Assembly: GCF_001654965.1 (NCBI RefSeq)
Contig: NZ_LXEV01000034.1
Coordinates: 101,978 to 165,977, forward strand
Reading direction: 5' to 3'
DNA: 64,000 nucleotides
DNA from: Proteus hauseri ATCC 700826
Lineage (GTDB): Bacteria; Pseudomonadota; Gammaproteobacteria; Enterobacterales; Enterobacteriaceae
Below the pieces are notes generated by a model. The model did not search any database, had not been told where the DNA came from, and worked only from the letters and a program-made list of their open reading frames with translations. Positions 55,868-64,000 of the stretch are shown piece after piece. Every line of letters begins with the position of its first letter. Position 1 is the first letter of the stretch. Made by a program: the position numbers and the translations under genes.

Positions 55868-57259
55868 TTAGTTGTCTTCTAAATCGTCAAGTACTGATAA
55901 CGCATCTGATAGTTTTTTTACGCCATAAACTTTCATATCAGGGGGATTTTTCTTTGGCATATTCGCTTGCGGAACAATAGCTCGTTTAAAACCATGTTTT
56001 GCTGCTTCAGCGATACGTTCTTGCCCACTTGGCACTGGGCGAATTTCTCCCGCCAATCCAACCTCACCAAAAATAACTAAGTCTCGTGGTAAAGGACGAT
56101 TACGAAAGCTAGAAACTAAAGAAGATAACAAGGCTAAATCTGCACTCGTTTCTGTGACTTTTACACCGCCAACTACGTTAACAAAAACATCTTGATCAGA
56201 CATTTGTAATCCACCATGACGATGTAATACCGCTAATAATATAGCTAATCTATTTTGTTCTAAACCTACAGCAACCCGGCGAGGATTCGATAACATCGAA
56301 TGATCGACAAGTGCTTGTATTTCCACCAGCAAAGGTCTTGTACCTTCCCATACAACCATAACAGAGCTACCTGATGTCACTTCATCACCACGACTTAAAA
56401 AGATAGCCGATGGATTACTCACCTCACGTAAACCTTGTTCTGTCATGGCGAACACGCCCAGCTCATTGACCGCACCAAAACGGTTTTTATGACTGCGTAA
56501 CGTTCTAAAACGCGAGTCTGTTTCACCATCTAACATAACCGAGCAGTCAATACAGTGTTCTAGCACCTTTGGCCCCGCTAATGTGCCATCTTTTGTTACA
56601 TGACCCACCATAATAATGGCGATGTCATTGGTCTTAGCAAAGCGAGTCAAATAAGCCGCGGTTTCTCGTACTTGCGCCACACTACCGGGGGATGATTGAA
56701 TATCTGCCATATGCATAACTTGAATGGAGTCGATCACGATTAATTTGGGTTGTTCTTGTGATGCAATTAAACAAATTTGCTCAATGCTGGTTTCTGACAG
56801 CATATTCAATTCGGCTGTAGGTAATCCCAATCGATGTGCTCGCATGGCTACTTGTTGTAATGACTCTTCACCGGTGACATAAAGCGTTTTCATCTCTGTT
56901 GCTAAGCGGCACATGGTTTGTAGCAACAGTGTACTTTTACCTGCTCCCGGGCTCCCACCAATTAAGATGGCACTACCAGGCACAACACCGCCGCCTAATA
57001 CGCGGTCAAACTCTTTAAATCCGGTTGAGAAACGCGGTAACGCTTCTAAACTAATTTCAGATAGCTTTTGAACCCGACTAACACCTTTTGCATCACCCGC
57101 AAATCCGCTAAAGCGCTCATTACGAGAAGAAGGGGCAGCCGCAAGTCGTATTTCTGTTATTGTGTTCCACGCATTACACGCAGAGCACTGTCCTTGCCAA
57201 CGAGGATAATCTGCACCACATTCGTTACATACAAAGGCTCTTTTTGCTGCTTTTGCCAC
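55868..57259 (-). CDS. radA: DNA repair protein RadA
   Basis: 463 aa from GTG 57259, which has GGGAGAG before it; starting upstream would add eight residues absent in E. coli. Zinc finger CNECGADYPRWQGQCSAC at 8-30, RecA-like core with Walker A GGSPGAGKSTLLLQ, the KNRFG motif (HKNRFGAVNELG), and a Lon-like C-terminal domain. Branch-migration helicase in recombination. 11 bp before nadR. Confidence 0.96.
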   Translation of the reverse strand: MAKAAKRAFVCNECGADYPRWQGQCSACNAWNTITEIRLAAAPSSRNERFSGFAGDAKGVSRVQKLSEISLEALPRFSTGFKEFDRVLGGGVVPGSAILIGGSPGAGKSTLLLQTMCRLATEMKTLYVTGEESLQQVAMRAHRLGLPTAELNMLSETSIEQICLIASQEQPKLIVIDSIQVMHMADIQSSPGSVAQVRETAAYLTRFAKTNDIAIIMVGHVTKDGTLAGPKVLEHCIDCSVMLDGETDSRFRTLRSHKNRFGAVNELGVFAMTEQGLREVSNPSAIFLSRGDEVTSGSSVMVVWEGTRPLLVEIQALVDHSMLSNPRRVAVGLEQNRLAILLAVLHRHGGLQMSDQDVFVNVVGGVKVTETSADLALLSSLVSSFRNRPLPRDLVIFGEVGLAGEIRPVPSGQERIAEAAKHGFKRAIVPQANMPKKNPPDMKVYGVKKLSDALSVLDDLEDN

Positions 57260-57313
57260 ACTTCTCTCCCGTTTATGACTCAAATCCTAAATTACAGCTC
57301 ATACCAGAAAAAC

Positions 57314-58291
57314 TTAGCGCTCTTCGTGTTTTAAACCACCACTTAAAATACACATCACACCCATTAAATCGGCATGACGAATAGCGACTTTTGCCTGCGC
57401 ATACACTTTTGGTTTTGCATGATAAGCAATACCTAGCCCCGCTTTTCTGATCATTTTTAAATCATTTGCACCATCGCCAATAGCAATGGTTTGTTCCATT
57501 GGGATATCTAAATCTTTCGCCAATCGCGCAAGCACTTGTGCTTTATATTTGGCATCAACAATTGTGCCTTTTACTTTGCCCGTTAATTTACCATCTTTAA
57601 TTTCAAGTTGGTTGGCAACCGCGGCCACTAAACGTAACTTTTGTTTTAAATTATCAGCAAAATAAGTAAAACCGCCTGATGCTATTGCAATATGCCAGTC
57701 CATTGCTTGGAGCTTACGAACTAAGCTGGTTAAACCCGGCATCAGTGGCAAATCTTCCATTACTGTTTGTAAAATAGCAGCATCTGCCCCTTCAAGTTGC
57801 GCGACACGCAGTTTTAAGCTTTCACTAAAATCCATTTCACCTTGCATTGCACGTTCAGTGATTTTAGCCACTTTATCGCCAACCCCTGCAAGGCGCGCAA
57901 TTTCATCAATGCACTCAATCTGGATGGCGGTTGAGTCCATATCCATCACTAAAAGTCCCGGTGAACGCAAACGCGGAATTTCACCCAATGGCACGACATC
58001 TAAACCACATTCATCAGATAAACGGCGAATACGACGCGTTAAACTGCCAGCAATTCGAACAACTTGATAATCATCAATACGCCATGAAGAGACAACAACA
58101 ATAGCGACCCCCAGTTTATGTTGGAACTCACTTATTCTTTTTTTATCGAGTTCACGCCCATAAAGTAACCAACCGCTATCGCCAGCACGATAATCAAGTG
58201 GCATTACTTCTTCACCACTTAATGATAACGGTAGACCCGGCCATTTACGGATCTCATCCGGTAAATAGCAATAGGTCAGACTATTTGACAT
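57314..58291 (-). CDS. serB: Phosphoserine phosphatase SerB
   Basis: 325 aa (E. coli 322). Makes serine from phosphoserine. HAD motif I MDMDSTAIQIECIDEIA carries the nucleophile Asp, SGGFTYFADNL is motif II and AIGDGANDLKMIRKAGLGIA motifs III-IV. N-terminal third is the ACT-like regulatory part. First gene of the operon; divergent from smp as in E. coli. Confidence 0.96.
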   Translation of the reverse strand: MSNSLTYCYLPDEIRKWPGLPLSLSGEEVMPLDYRAGDSGWLLYGRELDKKRISEFQHKLGVAIVVVSSWRIDDYQVVRIAGSLTRRIRRLSDECGLDVVPLGEIPRLRSPGLLVMDMDSTAIQIECIDEIARLAGVGDKVAKITERAMQGEMDFSESLKLRVAQLEGADAAILQTVMEDLPLMPGLTSLVRKLQAMDWHIAIASGGFTYFADNLKQKLRLVAAVANQLEIKDGKLTGKVKGTIVDAKYKAQVLARLAKDLDIPMEQTIAIGDGANDLKMIRKAGLGIAYHAKPKVYAQAKVAIRHADLMGVMCILSGGLKHEER

Positions 58292-58400
58292 ACTTATTCT
58301 CCTGTTTTCCCCTGTCGGAACAAAATAATCGTTATTCAGCCTATTCTATCTCTGGCTCATCTGGCAACATGCATATACTTGCTTACGCAAAAGGATGAAC

Positions 58401-59222
58401 ATGCTTAAAGATAAACTAAAATTCAAACTACAAAAAACGGCGATTATACTGATTTGTATCGCATTATTGGCATTTCTTATGCAAGGCGCGTCTTATTTTA
58501 GTCGTGCTAATCAACATGCCCGTATTACTCAGTTTGAAGAGCTTGCTAAAACGCTGGCAGAACAAGTTGCGTTCTCTTTATCCAATTATATGGATGACAG
58601 CAGCAAAGATAACGTAAATCCCCTCATTATGGCTAATTTAAATCATCTGACTCACAATAGTCGGGTGCTTGATGCGAGTCTCTATTTAGAAGACGGTACA
58701 CAAATCGCCCATAGCGGTGAAAACGTCACCGTTAAAGAGCGACTCGCATTGGAAGGGCAAAAAAGTGGTGGTTCATTTAATCATCAGCTTGTTGTACCTG
58801 TACCAGGTAAAGATAAACCTAAAGGCTTTTTAAGACTCACTTTAGATACCCACCAATTAGTGACCGAATCAAGCCAAGTCGATAACACCACTAACTTATT
58901 ACGAGTTATGTTATTAGTCGCATTGGCCATTGGCTTTTTGTTATCTCATAATCTTTTGCAACTCACGCCCGTCCATTGGCAACAATCGCCTTATTTACTC
59001 ACGGCAAATTTGTATTCTCGCCCTGAAGAAGATGAAGAGAAAGATGGAGAGGAAAAAGATGAGAATAATACAAAAAAAAATAAAGATGAGAACAGTACTG
59101 AATTTAAAAAGCCCATCGATATAGAAACGGATAACAAAGAATTAGCCGCAGATAATAATGCTCAGCAAGATACCAGCGATGATATGGAAAAAATCGACAG
59201 TCTGAAAAATAACAAGACATAA
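58401..59222 (+). CDS. ytjB: Smp/YtjB-like membrane protein with acidic tail
   Basis: 273 aa from ATG 58401 (AAAGGA nearby; ATG 58395 is too close to it). Span at about 10-30, a periplasmic part including LALEGQKSGGSFNHQLVVPV and LRLTLDTHQLVTESSQVDNTTN, then a second span at about 165-185. Matches E. coli Smp (214 aa) up to HWQQSPYLLTA. After that comes a tail of roughly 65 residues rich in E, D, K and N (from SRPEEDEEKDGEE), not seen in E. coli. Role unknown; divergent from serB. Confidence 0.88.
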   Translation: MLKDKLKFKLQKTAIILICIALLAFLMQGASYFSRANQHARITQFEELAKTLAEQVAFSLSNYMDDSSKDNVNPLIMANLNHLTHNSRVLDASLYLEDGTQIAHSGENVTVKERLALEGQKSGGSFNHQLVVPVPGKDKPKGFLRLTLDTHQLVTESSQVDNTTNLLRVMLLVALAIGFLLSHNLLQLTPVHWQQSPYLLTANLYSRPEEDEEKDGEEKDENNTKKNKDENSTEFKKPIDIETDNKELAADNNAQQDTSDDMEKIDSLKNNKT

Positions 59223-59241
59223 AGCATCTATTTAAATTTAT

Positions 59242-59290
59242 AAGAGCTAGCCAATTGAATTTAATCGTTTTATTGCTAGCTCTTTTTTAT
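59242..59290 (+). terminator. Terminator of ytjB
   Basis: AAGAGCTAGC (59242-59251) pairs with GCTAGCTCTT (59275-59284), followed by TTTTATTTTT. Confidence 0.82.
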
Positions 59291-59460
59291 TTTTAAAATC
59301 CGTTTAATCGTATATTAGCGTGAAAAGTGAGTCTTTTCGTGCTATTCCCTTAATCTTCAAAGGGGATTTGTTTAATATCACAGAAATACCTTTATCGATT
59401 CATTAACCTAAAAGAATAAGTTTTGGATCTTTTTCTCGTTCTTTAAGTACCGAGGTGGTT

Positions 59461-61002
59461 ATGACTGAACAATCTGTTATCCAACGTTGTCAACAAATCG
59501 TAGAAAACCCAACCCTTTCCCCTGAACAAAAACGTCATTTTCTCGCTTTAGAAGCTGAAAATATGCTGCCTTATCCTGCACTTCCTAAAGATGCAGCTAG
59601 CGCATTAGATGAACGGGTCATTTGCGATATGTATGAAGGTCATGCACCTTATAAACCTCGTTATGTATTACCTGATTACGCGAAATTTTTAGCACAAGGT
59701 TCTCACTATTTAGAGCTAGAACCTGCACAAGATTTTGATGATGCTTTAAATATGCTGACCATTCTTTATCATCATGTTCCATCAGTTACCTCAATGCCCG
59801 TTTACTTAGGACGTATTGATAAAATTTTACTGCCTTATGTCGGTTCTCTTACCGAAGAGCAGCTTTATCCTAAATTAAAACGTTTTTGGCGCTATCTTGA
59901 TAGAACACTGCCTGATGCGTTTATGCATGCCAATATTGGCCCTGAAGACTCGATTATTACGCGATTAATTCTAAAAGTAGATGTCGAGCTTCAGCAAGTG
60001 GCTCCTAACCTCACTTTTATTTATGACGCTAATTTAACGCCATCTGATTTATTACATCAGGCAATCACCAATATTTGCCATAGTAGCAAGCCCCATATTG
60101 CCAATGGCACATTACAAGATGCTGTCTTTGGGAAAGATGAATACGGTATTGTGAGCTGCTATAACTCATTACCACAAAGTGGTGGCGGTAGTACGTTAGT
60201 CCGTATTAACTTAAAAGAAGTGGCAAAGCGCAGCCAAAATAGCCAAGATTTTCTTGAAAATATATTGCCGTTTTATATGCAAAAACAAATCGAGATTATC
60301 GATGCTCGCTGCGAATTCCTGTATGAAAAATCAAACTTCTTTAAACAAAGCTTTTTAGTGGAAGAGGGTTTGATCTCGCCGGATCGCTTTGCCCCGATGT
60401 TTGGTATTTACGCAATGGCAGAAGCTGTTGCTTTATTACTTGAAAAAGAAGGCAAAAATGCGGCTTATGGCGATAATGAATCAGCCAATCAACTTAGCTA
60501 TGTTATCAGTGAAAAATTAGCGCAATTTGTTGCGGATACACCGGTAAAATATGGTTGGCAACAACGCGCTATGCTACATGCGCAATCGGGCATTAGTTCG
60601 GATATTGACACAACTCCTGCAACGCGTATTCCTTATGGTAAAGAGCCAGATCCTGTTACCCACTTAATGACTGTTGCACCACATCATGCGTTTTATACTT
60701 CAGGTATTAGCGATATTTTAACGGTAGATGAAACCATTAAACAAAACCCAGATGCATTGATGCAACTCTGTTTAGGCGCTTTCGCTTCAGGCTTAAGAGA
60801 ATTCTCAGCAAACGTGGGTGGAAATGATTTAGTGCGAGTCACCGGTTATATGGTGCGCTTATCTGATTTGAAAAAATACAAAGAAGAAGGCTCTCGTTTA
60901 AACACCACTTGGTTAGGCGATGAAGCCACCGCGAACTGCCATATTACTGAGCGTAAACCACGAGTTATCAGTTATGAACAGCAGATGCGTTTCGATAAAT
61001 AA
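59461..61002 (+). CDS. yjjI: YjjI-like glycine-radical protein
   Basis: 513 aa from the ATG at 59461 (GAGGTGG before it; in E. coli 516 aa). DUF3029/YjjI family, related to glycyl-radical enzymes: RVTGYMVRLSDL near the C-terminus is the glycyl-radical loop pattern. Substrate unknown. Neighbour yjjW is its radical SAM activase and overlaps it by 29 bp. In E. coli yjjI-yjjW lies beside deoC; here the pair is at another place, more than 20 kb away. Confidence 0.93.
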   Translation: MTEQSVIQRCQQIVENPTLSPEQKRHFLALEAENMLPYPALPKDAASALDERVICDMYEGHAPYKPRYVLPDYAKFLAQGSHYLELEPAQDFDDALNMLTILYHHVPSVTSMPVYLGRIDKILLPYVGSLTEEQLYPKLKRFWRYLDRTLPDAFMHANIGPEDSIITRLILKVDVELQQVAPNLTFIYDANLTPSDLLHQAITNICHSSKPHIANGTLQDAVFGKDEYGIVSCYNSLPQSGGGSTLVRINLKEVAKRSQNSQDFLENILPFYMQKQIEIIDARCEFLYEKSNFFKQSFLVEEGLISPDRFAPMFGIYAMAEAVALLLEKEGKNAAYGDNESANQLSYVISEKLAQFVADTPVKYGWQQRAMLHAQSGISSDIDTTPATRIPYGKEPDPVTHLMTVAPHHAFYTSGISDILTVDETIKQNPDALMQLCLGAFASGLREFSANVGGNDLVRVTGYMVRLSDLKKYKEEGSRLNTTWLGDEATANCHITERKPRVISYEQQMRFDK

Positions 61003-61840
61003 AATTCTGCCCTTTTCTTGTGTCGATGGCCCGGGCAATCGCCTAGCCATCTTTTTACAAGGGTGTAATCTACGCTGCAAGAATTGTCACAATCCCTACA
61101 CTATGGGGATCTGTGACAATTGTGGCGACTGTATTCCCACTTGCCCTCAGCAAGCACTTACTCTGCAACAAGGAATTATCAGTTGGAACAGCAACAGCTG
61201 TGGACAATGTGATACTTGTATTCAACAATGCCCCCGCCAATCTAGCCCAATGACATTAAGTTATACCGTTGATGAATTAATCGCTATTACACGTAAATAC
61301 GCTGCATTTATTAATGGTGTAACAGTAAGTGGTGGCGAATCAACACTGCAACTTCCCTTTCTTATTGAATATTTTAAAGCAATAAAACAATCTCCCGATC
61401 TTCAGCATCTCACTTGCTTAATTGATAGCAATGGCACGCTTTCTATTAACGGCTGGCAAAAAATAGCACCTTATATGGATGGGGCGATGATCGACTTGAA
61501 AAGTTGGAGTGAAGACTCACATCGTTATTTAACGGGTCGAGGAAATAAACGAATTAAAGAGTCAATAAAATGGTTAGCGAATAATAAATTACTTACAGAA
61601 TTACGTATTTTATATATTCCGGGAAAAACTGATTATTTAGAATATATAGATGAACTTTCTTGTTTTATTAATTCACTTGGTGAATCAATACTAATTAAAA
61701 TTAATGCATTTCATCAACATGGAGTCTATGGTGTTGCCAGCACATGGCACTCAGCCAAGAAAGATGATATTTATCTATTACAAAAAAAACTAATATTGAA
61801 AGGGATTAAATTGATAAAAACACCAGAGATTTATACATAA
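60974..61840 (+). CDS. yjjW: YjjW-like radical SAM activase
   Basis: 288 aa (E. coli 287) from the ATG at 60974, inside the yjjI end; longer starts are not matched in E. coli. Radical SAM CNLRCKNC, then two 4Fe-4S ferredoxin-like groups, CDNCGDCIPTCP and CGQCDTCIQQCP, as in glycyl-radical activases. TVSGGESTLQ is the SAM-binding GGE motif. It should install the glycyl radical on YjjI under anaerobic conditions. Confidence 0.94.
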   Translation: MNSRCVSINKILPFSCVDGPGNRLAIFLQGCNLRCKNCHNPYTMGICDNCGDCIPTCPQQALTLQQGIISWNSNSCGQCDTCIQQCPRQSSPMTLSYTVDELIAITRKYAAFINGVTVSGGESTLQLPFLIEYFKAIKQSPDLQHLTCLIDSNGTLSINGWQKIAPYMDGAMIDLKSWSEDSHRYLTGRGNKRIKESIKWLANNKLLTELRILYIPGKTDYLEYIDELSCFINSLGESILIKINAFHQHGVYGVASTWHSAKKDDIYLLQKKLILKGIKLIKTPEIYT

Positions 61841-61992
61841 ATAAAATAATAAAAATTTAAAGTATCACCAAAATAAATAACAATAATAATAATTATTATT
61901 TATTTTTTAAAATAAAGAACACTTATATTGACAGAATTATAATCCATAATTAATCTCCAGAAACCTGCTGATAAAATATGGAACTATAACTC
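61841..61992. other. AT-rich spacer with an AAT/ATT palindrome
   Basis: AATAATAATAATTATTATTTATTTTTT around 61882-61908 can fold as a weak hairpin with a T-run and could end yjjW transcription. A TATAAT at about 61937 is a possible -10 for the next gene, without a fitting -35. Confidence 0.4.
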
Positions 61993-63756
61993 ATGCCTAT
62001 AAAAAAACAGAAATTAAAAACATTAATAATAACACCTCTTATTCTTAGCTCAACATATTGTTATTCATTAAATAAAAATGCAAACCAATTAAGTGATACT
62101 GAAATTAAAGAAATTAATTTCAGTTTTTTTGATGCTGGTAAATATAATCTTTCAATTGAAAGTAATAAACATCATCATGGTACCATGAATGATAGATTTC
62201 TACCGAAAGTATTAACATCAAAATATCAAAGCAGAAAAATAATATCATATAAAGATAAAATAGAATTTAATTATCTTTCTGGAGCTGGAGGAATATTTAG
62301 CACTCTAGACCTTAAAGATTTCGATAATATAACACTTCTCTCTCTCTCTGAGGATGGTCGTTACTTAATAGCTCATGGCCAATATTATAAAGATAGAGAT
62401 AAAGATATAATTTATAAAAATAAAAATAAAAATACAGCTGATCTATTTTTTGTTTATGATACTTATTTAAAAGAAACGAGTTTATTTACTAACAACGAAT
62501 TTTCATATACTGTTGAGGATGATTATTATTTTACAACTAAAGATGGATTATTTAGCCTTTATTCTGAAGATATGAACCCTGAAAAACGGTATCTTCCAAT
62601 TAATGAAAAAATATTTTTTATTTATGATATTGTAAATAAAAAATCGATACCACTTAATGAAATTGATAATTCCCCCCTAAAAAATCATATAGAAAAAGAT
62701 AAATTCACAGCATTTAGTAATTTAAATTTTTTTGGTAAATTTATAGCGTTAACACCAAATCTTACTAGCGTTTCTCATAGTGGAAAATATCTTTATGGTA
62801 CTTTAAAGCGAGAAAACCAAGAGAGTAACAATGTTAAGCTTGCTTTTATCTATGATAAATCAAGTGATAGCATTAACACCATTACCACATCAGGTTATGG
62901 TTCATCAAAAATAAATGCTGTTTCTAAAAATGATATTTTTGTTGGTTGGACTGAATCATTAGTAAAATCTATAGGTCAAGCCGATAGTTATCTTATCCGC
63001 CAAGCTTTTATCTATGACTCATCAAAAAAAGAAGTTCACATTCCAAATATTAAACCTCCAATGGAGAGCAATAATTATTATAATTCAGAAGCAATGGATA
63101 TTTCAGAAAATGGCGATTTCTTTGTTGGATGGACAGAATTCAAAAACAGTACGCATGTAACAGTAAATCAACATTTTAAATCAGAATATCCTAGAAGTGG
63201 ATTTATATATTTTATTAACAATAAAGAATTAACATTATTAGAAAGTAATTACGAAACAGAAGCACACTCTATATCTAAGGATGGCAATACTATTTTTGGC
63301 GTATCAAAAAAACCAAATAATCGCTGGGTTACTGTCGCATGGGATATAGATAGAATGTCAAAAGAAGATTTAAATAATAATAAAAATAGAAAAGCAATAG
63401 ATATTAAATACGATACACTTCTGGCCAATAATGACATAACTAAAATTAAAAATTTTTCTGATTCAGCAAACAAAAAAATAACGAAACTTACAGATGAAAT
63501 TAATCAAGCGATACTTAATCAAGAACAAGAAAAAAGTAAATTAAACACTAAATTAAACTCTGAATTAAACACATTACAGATAGAAAAAGAAGAAGCGAGA
63601 AAAGAAAAAGAGAGAATTGAAAAACTTATTGATGATGGCGATGGCACCATTAGTAGTGAGTCTGAAAGATATAATAAATATAGCGATAAACATAACCTCT
63701 ATAAAGATAAAGAAGAAGAAAAAATAGAAGAAATAGAAAAAAAATCACACTATTAA
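61993..63756 (+). CDS. HAF-repeat surface protein, frame-shifted (probable autotransporter passenger)
   Basis: 587 codons to the stop; signal peptide about 1-25 (ILSSTYCYSLNKN). Residues about 110-470 contain HAF-type extracellular repeats with LS/IS-x-DG-x-x-hydrophobic-x-G: LSEDGRYLIAHGQ, VSHSGKYLYGTLK, ISENGDFFVGWTE, ISKDGNTIFGVSKK. From about 480 it turns into a lysine/glutamate-rich coiled coil. It stops soon after an A8 tract (63737-63744); the next frame continues openly. RBS is weak (GGAACTATAACTC). Likely the passenger of an autotransporter whose barrel is outside the window. Confidence 0.68.
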   Translation: MPIKKQKLKTLIITPLILSSTYCYSLNKNANQLSDTEIKEINFSFFDAGKYNLSIESNKHHHGTMNDRFLPKVLTSKYQSRKIISYKDKIEFNYLSGAGGIFSTLDLKDFDNITLLSLSEDGRYLIAHGQYYKDRDKDIIYKNKNKNTADLFFVYDTYLKETSLFTNNEFSYTVEDDYYFTTKDGLFSLYSEDMNPEKRYLPINEKIFFIYDIVNKKSIPLNEIDNSPLKNHIEKDKFTAFSNLNFFGKFIALTPNLTSVSHSGKYLYGTLKRENQESNNVKLAFIYDKSSDSINTITTSGYGSSKINAVSKNDIFVGWTESLVKSIGQADSYLIRQAFIYDSSKKEVHIPNIKPPMESNNYYNSEAMDISENGDFFVGWTEFKNSTHVTVNQHFKSEYPRSGFIYFINNKELTLLESNYETEAHSISKDGNTIFGVSKKPNNRWVTVAWDIDRMSKEDLNNNKNRKAIDIKYDTLLANNDITKIKNFSDSANKKITKLTDEINQAILNQEQEKSKLNTKLNSELNTLQIEKEEARKEKERIEKLIDDGDGTISSESERYNKYSDKHNLYKDKEEEKIEEIEKKSHY

Positions 63757-64000
63757 ATAATAGTAAGCCTGAAGACTTATTAAATGATAACGAATTTAAT
63801 AACAAGCTAGGTGGTAACAAACTAAAACTACTAGATAAAACACTAAAACTAACTGAATATGAATATAAAAAGAGTAAGGCAACATTAACATTAAGTACGC
63901 TAATTCAAAAAAATAAACAAGCACCAGAGCAAGACCGCCTAAACAAAGTACAAGCGGAGAAAGACAAAGCAGAGCAAGATAAAGCAGAGCAAGACCGCCT
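63744..64000 (+). pseudogene. Out-of-frame continuation of the HAF-repeat protein
   Basis: The frame one base back from the preceding gene is open from the A8 tract to the window end: ITLLNNSKPEDLLNDNEFNN, then KLKLLDKTLKLTEYEYKKSK and a charged coiled-coil repeat with AEQDRLNKVQAEKDKAEQDK. One extra A (A9) or slippage would join both parts. It runs off the window. Listed as pseudogene because it is broken in this sequence; it may be phase-off rather than dead. Confidence 0.7.
63924..64000 (+). repeat. 60-bp coiled-coil tandem repeat, start
   Basis: CAGAGCAAGACCGCCT at 63925-63940 recurs at 63985-64000, a 60-base period (20 residues); shorter units AAAGCAGAGCAAGA are nested inside. The array runs past the window. 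Confidence 0.75.

Noticed and set aside
61929..61942. TTGACA next to TATAAT before the HAF-repeat gene
   Set aside because: The two hexamers are only about four bases apart, so they cannot form one promoter.
1..64000. Search for CRISPR arrays, IS elements and integrases
   Set aside because: No regularly spaced repeats, transposase or integrase genes were found by eye.

Overview
The window is AT-rich chromosomal DNA from a gammaproteobacterium of the Morganellaceae, most probably the genus Proteus. The basis is strong protein likeness to Enterobacterales housekeeping genes (deoCABD, prfC, holD, rimI, rsmC, serB-radA-nadR), many of them in the E. coli gene order, combined with low GC, long AT-rich intergenic spaces and a large fimbrial content. 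Species is not resolved. No IS element, integrase, rRNA or CRISPR array was seen.

Layout. 1-750: 3' end of an NAD-kinase-like gene. 751-16650: an accessory region. It starts with a long AT-rich upstream region and an ecpA-B-C-D type (E. coli common pilus, alpha-fimbrial) operon. A small orphan holin/M15-peptidase lysis pair, an Ogr/Delta-type phage zinc-finger gene and a dhaKLM (PTS-dependent dihydroxyacetone kinase) operon follow. Next come a decayed second copy of ecpC/ecpD, an intact ecpE-type chaperone, a repeat-rich hypothetical protein and a second, solitary EcpA-like pilin. The ecp locus therefore appears duplicated, partly deleted and interrupted.

16689-24833: the pgtA-pgtB-pgtC regulators and the divergent pgtP transporter for phosphoglycerates/phosphoenolpyruvate, followed by a pyruvate kinase that could use the imported PEP. 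24938-29316: a small Rap1a/Tai-like secreted protein and a ROK regulator - TIM-barrel hydrolase-like protein - MFS transporter cluster that looks like an uncharacterised sugar-use module. 29495-32754: ybiI, a group II PLP decarboxylase with a perfect-looking CRP site upstream, and a small secreted protein.

32844-41603: the deoD-B-A-C operon (minus strand) behind a deoP2-like control region (two CRP sites 52 bp apart with CytR-type octamers between them), a NupC-family nucleoside transporter, yjjV, yjjU and a one-BON-domain OsmY-like protein. Together these import and degrade (deoxy)nucleosides. 42037-46888: prfC, rimI, holD, rsmC, a tRNA-Leu(CAG), and a DUF1435/yjjZ-like gene under a Fur box. 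47088-54200: an acetyltransferase, a YjbB-like Na/Pi cotransporter, phoA with tandem PhoB half-sites, a Fur-box-preceded Fes-like esterase and a DUF218 protein, i.e. phosphate- and iron-linked functions. 54612-59219: nadR-radA-serB with divergent smp. 59461-61840: yjjI (glycyl-radical-like) and its activase yjjW. In E. coli this pair sits beside deoC; here it is more than 20 kb away. 61993-64000: a HAF-repeat surface protein, probably an autotransporter, whose reading frame breaks at an A8 tract and continues in the next frame into a 60-bp tandem repeat running off the window. It is a candidate phase-variable adhesin.
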